Positions 55,049 through 61,608 of a stretch of DNA of 64,000 nt are shown piece by piece (positions within the stretch are counted from its first letter, which is position 1; every line of letters begins with the position of its first letter). The stretch lies in contig CBDCDL010000002.1 in NCBI GenBank assembly GCA_965215345.1, positions 1,240,001 through 1,304,000 of the forward strand, given 5' to 3'. The notes beneath the pieces were generated by a model, which saw only the letters and a list, made by a program, of their open reading frames with translations, ran no database searches and was not told where the DNA came from. The stretch is from CATQHW01 sp965215345. GTDB lineage: Bacteria; Spirochaetota; Spirochaetia; SZUA-6; Bin103. A program made the position numbers and the translations under genes.

Positions 55049-55995
55049 TCAGCGTGCCGGCAGGCCGTCCACGGGCTCGGCGCGGACCATCCGTCCGTGC
55101 GGACTGCGCGCATCGGCACCCCGCAGGAGCGTCTCCACGATGACGGCGCTGCCGCCGGACGGCTCCAGCAGGCAGACGTCCGCCTCCCGTCCCGGGGCGA
55201 GCAGACCCTTGGTCCCACAGCCCAGGAGCGCGGCCGGCCAGGCGCCGAGGAGCGCCGCCAGCGCTTCCGGCCCGGCCAGCCCGCGGGCGGGGCCGGATCG
55301 ATACAGGGCATCGACGCCAGGCGGATGCCCGGACGTGCTCATCAGCAGCCGCACGGTGCCGTCCGCAACCAGCCGCCACAGGTTGGGATCATCGACCAGC
55401 CACGCGGGATCGGTGGCCGTCAGCGCCCCCGCGTTCCGGGCGCGACGCAACGCCGCCGCCTCGCGGAGCGGTCCGACCGCGACCCGGCCTCCATGCGTCG
55501 CGGCGCGGTTGGCGGCATCGACCGCCGCATTCTCATTCCCATCCACGGAGATGATGAGCGTGGCCCGCAGCCGGGCAAGCGCCTGCGCGGCGGCATCGAT
55601 CAGGGGGGCGCCGCGGCGCGCTGGCAACACGAACGCCGTCCGTCCGCGCTCGTGAATCGTTTGCGGCGCGCAGGCGATCTGATCGTCCGTTTCGATCAGC
55701 TCCATCGGAACCACGTCGCAGCACGACGGCTGGCGCGGCTCGGCATCCGCCCGTCCGGCGCAGGTAATCCCGGCGCGTGCGAGCCGATCGTGCGGGGGCG
55801 TGGCCGCCGAATCGCCCGGGACCAGCGGCAGCACCCAGCCGGGCAGCACCATCGTTCCCATGGCGTCGATCACGCGCTGCGCGGTAGTACCGCCGGCGCC
55901 GACGCGGGCGATCCAGCCATCGCGGATCGACAGATCGGCGACGAACCGCCCGCCCGGGACGGCGATCAGCCCCGCCTTGAGCAGGATCGTGTCAT
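55049..55995 (-). pseudogene. Decayed amidohydrolase (dihydroorotase/hydantoinase-like)
   Basis: The frame reads DTILLKAGLIAVPGGRFVAD and SIRDGWIARVG, the standard opening of cyclic amidohydrolases, and ends with LAALLGAWPAALLG and GLLAPGREADVCLLEPSG, their standard ending. The metal-binding HxH after the PGW motif is gone (PGWVLPLVPGD instead). The length is about 310 codons instead of roughly 450. No in-frame start exists: the likely ATG at 55,995 is one base out of frame with the rest. Together these indicate an inactive relic, although a divergent non-catalytic protein cannot be excluded. Confidence 0.6.
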
Positions 55996-56110
55996 GGCCC
56001 TGATCCGGCGGGCCGCCGCGCGGGGTGTCGATACCCTGTCATAGCATCTCCCGTGGGGCCTCTGCACGGTCCCCGGATCCGGCGCGACCCCGGCCGCTGC
56101 CGCCGTGTTT

Positions 56111-56140
56111 GCCGCTGACTCGGCCGATCCGACAGACTCC
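56111..56140 (+). repeat. Dispersed element, copy E, abutting the alr start
   Basis: These 30 bases match the conserved end of copies A, B and D, sharing the core CCGATCCGACAGACTCC with D exactly. The conserved end is 8 nt from the alr ATG. The left palindrome arm is not recognisable. Confidence 0.6.
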
Positions 56141-56148
56141 GGACAGGA

Positions 56149-57264
56149 ATGGCATCCGCCGTGGCCCGTATACGGCTCGACCACCTGCGGCACAACCTCG
56201 CGGCGATTCGCGCGCACGTGCCGCGGGTCGCACGGGTATGCTTTGTGGTCAAGGCGGATGCGTACGGGCACGGGGCGGTCCGGGCGGCACGGGCGGCGTC
56301 CGCCCCCGGTGGGGCGGACCTCCTGGCCGTGAGCTCGGTCGACGAGGGGCGCGAGTTGCGGGAGGCTGGCATCCGCGGTGCCGTGCTGTTACTTGGTCCC
56401 ACGGTGCCCGATCAGGCGGGGGATGTGGCCCGTTGGCGGCTGTCGGCGGTCTGCGCCGACGTTGCCACGGTGCGTGCGATCGGCACCGCCAACCGCGGCG
56501 GCCCGCCGCTGCCGGTACATCTCGAGCTGGACACCGGCATGCATCGTTCCGGCTGCCGGCCGGCCGAAGCCGTCGCCGTCGCCCGATCGATCGCGGAACT
56601 GGACGGTGTCCGGCTCGAGGGCCTCTGCACTCACTTCCTGGCGGCCGATGCAGCGGATCTGGAGCAGACACGACGCCAGCTCGCGGAACTGGTCGTTCGC
56701 GCGCAGGAGGTGCGCCCGCACCACCCGGAATTGGTCCTGCACGCGGCCAACTCGGCGGCGATCGCCGCGGTGCCCGCGTCGCACCTCGACTTGGTACGGG
56801 CCGGCCTGGCCGCTTACGGCTACGATCCGTCGTTCGGAGGCTTCCTGCAGGGCCGACTCAAGCCGGTCATGGAGCTCTCCACGCGCGTGACCGCGCTGCG
56901 CCGTGTCGGCGCCGGCGATCACGTCTCGTACGGGCAGGAGTACCGGGCTGCGCACGACACGGTGATCGCCACCATCGCGGCCGGCTACGGCGACGGGTAC
57001 CCGTGGCCCGGCGGGCGTGGCGGGGCGCTGCCGGAGGTGCGCATCGGCGTCGATCGCTACCCGCTTGCGGGCCGCGTGTGCATGGACCACTGCATGCTCG
57101 ACGTGGGCGCGCGCCCGACGGTGCGCGTCGGTGATCGGGCGGTCCTGTTCGGCCCCGGCGGCCCGACCGGCGCCGACGTGGCGGCCTGGTCGGGCACGAT
57201 TCCGTACGAGGTGCTCACCCGCGTTGCCGGACGCGTGGCTCGGCGCTACGCGTGGTCGGGGTAG
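56149..57264 (+). CDS. alr: Alanine racemase
   Basis: This 371-residue fold-type III PLP enzyme has the PLP lysine in FVVKADAYGHGA (residue about 35). HLELDTGMHRSG, VRAGLAAYGYDP, the catalytic Tyr region AGYGDGYPWPG and AGRVCMDHCMLDVG follow. It makes D-alanine for peptidoglycan. ATG at 56,149 has only a weak AGGA upstream, and that sequence directly follows a dispersed repeat, so the element may have replaced the original leader. It stands alone on the plus strand between the amidohydrolase relic and convergent ilvC. Confidence 0.93.
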   Translation: MASAVARIRLDHLRHNLAAIRAHVPRVARVCFVVKADAYGHGAVRAARAASAPGGADLLAVSSVDEGRELREAGIRGAVLLLGPTVPDQAGDVARWRLSAVCADVATVRAIGTANRGGPPLPVHLELDTGMHRSGCRPAEAVAVARSIAELDGVRLEGLCTHFLAADAADLEQTRRQLAELVVRAQEVRPHHPELVLHAANSAAIAAVPASHLDLVRAGLAAYGYDPSFGGFLQGRLKPVMELSTRVTALRRVGAGDHVSYGQEYRAAHDTVIATIAAGYGDGYPWPGGRGGALPEVRIGVDRYPLAGRVCMDHCMLDVGARPTVRVGDRAVLFGPGGPTGADVAAWSGTIPYEVLTRVAGRVARRYAWSG

Positions 57265-57302
57265 AGCCGTGCGGTGTGTATCGGGCGCAGCGGCCCGCTC
57301 TT

Positions 57303-58319
57303 TCAGTTCTTGCCCTTGTCGACCAGCCGTTCCCTGTCGATCCACGGCATCATCGAACGCAGCTCCGCGCCCACCTGTTCGAGCTGGTGCCCGGCGTGCT
57401 CGGCGCGATCGGCAAGGAACCGGTGCCGGCCGGCACGGTTCTCGTCCATCCAGCGCTTTGCGAACGTGCCGTCCTGAATGTCGGCCAGGATGCGCTTCAT
57501 CTCCGCCTTGACCGCCGGGGAGATCACGCGCGGACCGGACTGGTAGTCGCCGTACTCGGCGGTGTCGGAAACCGAGTAGCGCATCAGCGAGATGCCGCCC
57601 TCGTACACCAGGTCGACGATCAGCTTCAGTTCGTGGATGCACTCGAAGTAGGCCATCTCGGGTGCGTAGCCGGCCTCGATCAGCGTCTCGAATCCGGCCC
57701 TCATCAAATGCGACACGCCGCCGCAGAGCACCGTCTGTTCCCCGAACAGGTCGGTCTCGGTCTCCTCGCGGAAGTTGGTCTCGATCACGCCGGCGCGCCC
57801 GCCGCCCAGCGCCCCGGCGTAGGCCAGCGCGTTCTCCTTGGCATGGCCGGAGGCGTCGCCGTGGATCGCCACCAGGCAGGGAACCCCGTATCCCAGCTCG
57901 AATTGGCGGCGCACGGTGTGGCCCGGTCCCTTGGGGGCGACCATCGATACGTCGACCGCGGCGTCGGGCTCGATCTGGCCAAAGTGGATGTTGAAGCCGT
58001 GGGCGAACATCAGCGTCTTTCCTGCGCCGAGGTTGGGGGCGATCGCGTCGCGATAGACCTCTCCCTGCAGATGGTCGGGGATCAGCATCATCACCATGTC
58101 CGCCCAGGCCGCCGCGTCGGCGGTGGGCAGCACGCGAATGCCCGCGTCCTCGGCCTTGGCGACGCTGGCGCTGTCCGGGCGCAGCCCGACGGCTACTTCC
58201 ACTCCCGAATCGCGCAGGTTGTTGGCGTGCGCGAACCCCTGGCTGCCGTAGCCGATGATGGCGACCTTGGCGCCGTGGACGCGGCTCAGATCGATGTCGG
58301 CATCGTAATGGACCTTCAC
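57303..58319 (-). CDS. ilvC: Ketol-acid reductoisomerase, class I
   Basis: This 338-residue protein has the usual length and motifs: IIGYGSQGFAHANNLRDSG, HGFNIHFGQI, VAPKGPGHTVRRQFELGYG, DLFGEQTVLCGGVSHLM and SDTAEYGDY. It catalyses the second step of valine, leucine and isoleucine synthesis with NADPH and Mg. The start is GTG at 58,319 with GGAGGAG 4 nt upstream; a longer frame to the ATG near 58,378 lacks family similarity. A repeat copy lies about 90 bp upstream. Confidence 0.95.
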   Translation of the reverse strand: MKVHYDADIDLSRVHGAKVAIIGYGSQGFAHANNLRDSGVEVAVGLRPDSASVAKAEDAGIRVLPTADAAAWADMVMMLIPDHLQGEVYRDAIAPNLGAGKTLMFAHGFNIHFGQIEPDAAVDVSMVAPKGPGHTVRRQFELGYGVPCLVAIHGDASGHAKENALAYAGALGGGRAGVIETNFREETETDLFGEQTVLCGGVSHLMRAGFETLIEAGYAPEMAYFECIHELKLIVDLVYEGGISLMRYSVSDTAEYGDYQSGPRVISPAVKAEMKRILADIQDGTFAKRWMDENRAGRHRFLADRAEHAGHQLEQVGAELRSMMPWIDRERLVDKGKN

Positions 58320-58405
58320 GTTGCTCCTCCGTGGGCGAGACGCCGGGAGGTCGGTGTCGATGACGGACCGCATCATCGGCTCGGCTCCTCCGTGAGCGCC
58401 GCCCG

Positions 58406-58433
58406 GGAGTCTGTCGGATCGGCGCGTGAGCGG
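58406..58433 (-). repeat. Dispersed element, copy D, upstream of ilvC
   Basis: Read on the minus strand, this is the conserved end with core CCGATCCGACAGACTCC, homologous to copy E for 30 bases, and similarity continues faintly leftward. The end points toward ilvC, 86 nt from its start. A GC-rich hairpin (CCACCGCCGG with CCGGCGGTGG) lies beside it at about 58,438-58,460. Confidence 0.6.
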
Positions 58434-58623
58434 CAACCACCGCCGGCGCCCGGCGGTGGCGGCCCCCACGCCCGCACCGCCGCTCCGCCGCGCGAGTTTG
58501 ACAAACCGAGGGCCGATCCCTACCGTGAATCGAGGCCGGTCGCCGGGCCCCGCGGTCCCCGCGGGTGAGCGTCCGGGTCGTGCACCGTGCCGATGCCGGC
58601 CATAGAGCAACCGGAGATCCACC

Positions 58624-59277
58624 TTGGCAAGCGAAGAACCGGCCGATCCTCGATTCAGGGAACTGCTCGAGGAATTCGAACGCCACATCCGTGACAACGC
58701 CGACCTGGAGCGTCTCAAAGTAATCCGCCGCCAGATCCGCAAGGCGCTGCCCCTGTCGGTCCGCGCCTACCTGCCCGCCTACCTGTTGCGGGAGGCGGTC
58801 GGCGCCGGCGTACCGCAAGCGGCTTCCGGCCGGGACCGCCCCGCACCGGCTGCCCGGACCACAAAGCCTCCCGCGGCGCAACCATCCTCCGCCACAGCTC
58901 CGTCCGGGAAGCCCGGGACGGCCGAAGCCGTCCGGCGCGTGCCCGAGACGACGGCGCCCGTTACGGCAGCCGCCACCGACGCACCGACGCCCGCCGACAC
59001 GCCGGCTGCGCCCGCCGGGAACAGCGACAGCGACATGGCGCGCCTGTTCGTGAGCGTGGGGAGAAGCCGGCGGGTGTCGCGCCAGATGCTGACCGACCTG
59101 TTCGTCGTCAAGCTCGACCTCCCGCAGGATCAGATCGGCGAGGTGCGGGTCCTGGACAACTTCTCGTTCATCGAAGTGCCCGCGACGGTCGCCCAGTCCG
59201 CGATCGACCGGATCACCGGCGAGACGCTGAACGGCCGACGCGTGAACGTCGATTTCGCGCGCAGCAAGAAGTCCTGA
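58624..59277 (+). CDS. Stand-alone DbpA-type RNA-binding domain protein
   Basis: This 217-residue protein has an N-terminal helical part (LLEEFERHIRDNADLERLKV), a Pro/Ala/Thr-rich linker at about residues 65-135, and a C-terminal domain. The domain (MARLFVSVGRSRRVSRQML, VRVLDNFSFIEVPATVAQ, LNGRRVNVDFAR) matches the RNA-binding tail of DbpA/CsdA DEAD-box helicases. No helicase domain is attached. The start is TTG at 58,624, with GGAG 8 nt upstream. trmB follows, suggesting a role in RNA or ribosome maturation; this is inferred. Confidence 0.82.
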   Translation: MASEEPADPRFRELLEEFERHIRDNADLERLKVIRRQIRKALPLSVRAYLPAYLLREAVGAGVPQAASGRDRPAPAARTTKPPAAQPSSATAPSGKPGTAEAVRRVPETTAPVTAAATDAPTPADTPAAPAGNSDSDMARLFVSVGRSRRVSRQMLTDLFVVKLDLPQDQIGEVRVLDNFSFIEVPATVAQSAIDRITGETLNGRRVNVDFARSKKS

Positions 59278-59333
59278 CGGAGCCCGCGAGCGTCCCCGCG
59301 GCAGATACGGGTCCGGCAGGCGGTCGTGCGCGG

Positions 59334-59909
59334 GTGCTGCGGGCGGCGCTGGCAGCAGCCGCCGGAGGCCGGCTGGAGGTCGAGATCGGCTGCGGTAACG
59401 GTATTTTTCTGGCCGACTACGCGGCGGCCCGGCCGCACAGCGTGTGCCTGGGGATCGATCTCAAGAAGCGCCGCTGCGAGAAGGCGCAACACAAGGTCGA
59501 GCGGCGCGGACTCGCCAACGCCTTCGTGATCAACGACCGGGCCGAGGCGGTCCTGGACGAGCTGCCGCCCGGCTCCGTCCACGTGTTCCACATCTACTTC
59601 CCGGACCCGTGGCCGAAGAGCCGCCACCGGCGGCGGAGGTTCCTGCGGGGCGGGATCCTGGACCGCATGGCGGACACGCTGGCTCCGGACGGGAGGATCC
59701 TGTTCGCGACCGACTTCCTGGACTACCACGTGCAGGCCAGGGTGCTCTTCGCCTGGCATCCGGAGTTGCTGCTGGACGACGCGGACGCACCGCGCGGAGC
59801 GGACCGATCGACATTCGCCGTGCGGTTGGCGGGCGTCGGCGCGGGGATGCGGGTGGCGTGCGCGTACAAACCGAGGCCGCGAGCGGCAGCGCCGGCAGGC
59901 GAGTCGTGA
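59334..59909 (+). CDS. trmB: tRNA (guanine46-N7)-methyltransferase
   Basis: This 191-residue class I methyltransferase has SAM motif EVEIGCGNGIFLADYA, LGIDLKKRRCEKA, the family-defining IYFPDPWPKSRHRRRRF, and ILFATDFLDYHV. It methylates G46 in the variable loop of tRNA. The start is GTG at 59,334; the N-terminus is shorter than in many TrmB proteins and no other start lies in frame before the preceding stop. It follows the RNA-binding gene by 56 nt on the same strand. Confidence 0.9.
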   Translation: MLRAALAAAAGGRLEVEIGCGNGIFLADYAAARPHSVCLGIDLKKRRCEKAQHKVERRGLANAFVINDRAEAVLDELPPGSVHVFHIYFPDPWPKSRHRRRRFLRGGILDRMADTLAPDGRILFATDFLDYHVQARVLFAWHPELLLDDADAPRGADRSTFAVRLAGVGAGMRVACAYKPRPRAAAPAGES

Positions 59910-59924
59910 TCAGTGAATCGTGCT

Positions 59925-59952
59925 GGTAGCGCCGGAGGTATACGGCGCTACC
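59925..59952. terminator. Bidirectional hairpin between trmB and the DksA-like gene
   Basis: GGTAGCGCCG (59,925-59,934) and CGGCGCTACC (59,943-59,952) form a perfect 10-bp stem with an 8-nt loop, between convergent genes ending at 59,909 and 59,991. No T tract is seen on either side. Confidence 0.6.
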
Positions 59953-59990
59953 GCCGAAGGCATCGCGTCAGCGCTGCCAAGTGAACCGCG

Positions 59991-60368
59991 CTAGCGGTTC
60001 CGGCGTTCCTCCGCCGACTGGCACGGGATGCAGAACAGCGCGTAGGGAAGCGCCTCCAGCCGTTCGTCCGGAAGCCTGTTTCCGCACCGCATGCACGCGC
60101 CGTAGTGACCGGTTTCGATCCGCGCGAGCGCCGACTGGATCAGGTTGAGCCGCCGCACCTCCTGGGCTCCGAGCGTCTCCAGCGTCTTGCGATCCATGTC
60201 CTCGGTAGCGACGTCGGCCATGTCCTTCGGGTCGAGGTTGCCCGGCGCGCCGCGGGTAAGCGAATCCTCTTCAGCCAAGTGCTGCAGGATCTCGCGCTTG
60301 AGGTCCATGAGCTTGTCGTGCATCCGGTCGACCAGGGTCTTGGCGGGTGCTTCCCGGGAGTCAGCCAT
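59991..60368 (-). CDS. DksA/TraR-type zinc-finger protein
   Basis: This 125-residue protein has a helical coiled-coil front half (RMHDKLMDLKREILQHLAEE), then LGAQEVRRLNLIQSALARIETGHYG, and a C4 zinc finger CMRC..CIPC with 17 residues between the Cys pairs. DksA-family proteins enter the RNA polymerase secondary channel and adjust rRNA and amino-acid promoters with ppGpp. The coiled-coil tip acidic pair needed by classical DksA is not obvious, so this may be a TraR/YbiI-like variant. It is divergent from the aminotransferase gene. Confidence 0.88.
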   Translation of the reverse strand: MADSREAPAKTLVDRMHDKLMDLKREILQHLAEEDSLTRGAPGNLDPKDMADVATEDMDRKTLETLGAQEVRRLNLIQSALARIETGHYGACMRCGNRLPDERLEALPYALFCIPCQSAEERRNR

Positions 60369-60442
60369 CGGTCATGAAACGGGCAGGATGGTATCGAAAT
60401 CCACTCACTGGATCAAGCTCGCGCGCGCCTCGCCCCCTCGTG

Positions 60443-60448
60443 TAGAAT
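60443..60448 (+). promoter_or_regulatory. -10-like hexamer before the aminotransferase gene
   Basis: TAGAAT ends 8 nt before the GTG at 60,457, with no Shine-Dalgarno sequence. No clear -35 box was found. Confidence 0.35.
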
Positions 60449-60456
60449 CGGACACC

Positions 60457-61608
60457 GTGGCAAAGAGCTTTTCTCTCGCGATCTACCCGTGGGTGTACAG
60501 CGCCAAGTTCGACGGGACGTGGCGCGAGGACTTCACCGAACAGCGGCACCTGACGCCGGAGGCCGAGGCGGCCCTGCCGGACGACGAGCGCGAACATCTG
60601 TACCTGCACCGCAACCGGTTCGAGCAACTCCCCCTGGTCAACTTCACGACGCAGTACGGGCTGGCCTGTTTCGAGGGCCTCAAGGCCTTCCCGCAGCCGG
60701 ACGGATCGCTGTCGTTGTTCCGGCCCTTCGACAACGGCCTGCGCATGGCGAGGTCGATGGAGGGGTTGCTCATGCCGCCCTACCCGGCCGACACGTTCGT
60801 CCGGGCCGTCCAGCAGGTGGTCGAGAGCAACCGGGAGCTCGGCTTCACGCCCGCCTACGATCCGGCGTGGGAAGGGGACGACTTCATCAGCGCGAGCTCG
60901 GTCTACGTCCGCCCGTTCTCCTACGCGGAGTCCGGGATCGGCGTCGACCTGTCGCTGAATCCGTGGGTGATCATCATCAACACGACCGTCGGCTCGTACT
61001 TCAACCTGGACGGCGACGCCTCCACCACCACCACGCGCCGGGTGCGTGCCACGCCCGGCGGCACCGGCTGGATCAAGTGCTCGGGCAACTACGTCATCAG
61101 CGCCCTGGCCAAGAAAGAGGCGGAGGCCGCAGGCTGCGTGGAGGCGATCTTCCTGGATTCGGCCGAGCAGCGCTACCTGGAGGAAGGCTCCTCCTGCAAC
61201 CTGTTCGCGGTGCTGTCGAGCGGCACGCTGGTGACGCCCTCCCTGGGAGACACGATCCTGCCCGGCATCACGCGGCAGACGGTGATGACGCTTGCCGAGG
61301 AGCAGGGCATGACGGTCGAGGAGCGCCGCGTATCGGTGGAAGAGGTGCTCGACGACGCGGTCGAGTTCTTCGGGACCGGCACCGCCGCCGGGGTCGCGCA
61401 CTTCGGCTCGCTGACGCACGAGGGGCGGACGGTCACCTTCGGCGACGGCAGGATCGGCCCGCGCGCGCGGCACTTCCTGCAGCAGCTCAAGGGCATCCAG
61501 TTCGGGCGCCTGCAGGACCGCCACGGCTGGATGGTCCCAGCCGCGGCGCACGGCGCGCCGCGGCCGGCGCGCGCTGTCGTCAGCGCGCCGCTCGCACCGT
61601 CACGGTAG
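60457..61608 (+). CDS. ilvE: Branched-chain amino acid aminotransferase (class IV)
   Basis: This protein of about 383 residues has FTTQYGLACFEGLKAF, SSVYVRPFSYAESG, the PLP lysine in GTGWIKCSGNYVISALAKKEA, EEGSSCNLFAVL and DTILPGITRQTVM, as in BCAT enzymes of the long eukaryote-like type. It performs the last step of leucine, isoleucine and valine synthesis. GTG at 60,457 starts MAKSFSLAIYPWVY; ATG at 60,388 would add 23 residues overlapping the promoter-like hexamer. Its 3' end overlaps the convergent lipoprotein gene by 29 nt. Confidence 0.88.
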   Translation: MAKSFSLAIYPWVYSAKFDGTWREDFTEQRHLTPEAEAALPDDEREHLYLHRNRFEQLPLVNFTTQYGLACFEGLKAFPQPDGSLSLFRPFDNGLRMARSMEGLLMPPYPADTFVRAVQQVVESNRELGFTPAYDPAWEGDDFISASSVYVRPFSYAESGIGVDLSLNPWVIIINTTVGSYFNLDGDASTTTTRRVRATPGGTGWIKCSGNYVISALAKKEAEAAGCVEAIFLDSAEQRYLEEGSSCNLFAVLSSGTLVTPSLGDTILPGITRQTVMTLAEEQGMTVEERRVSVEEVLDDAVEFFGTGTAAGVAHFGSLTHEGRTVTFGDGRIGPRARHFLQQLKGIQFGRLQDRHGWMVPAAAHGAPRPARAVVSAPLAPSR

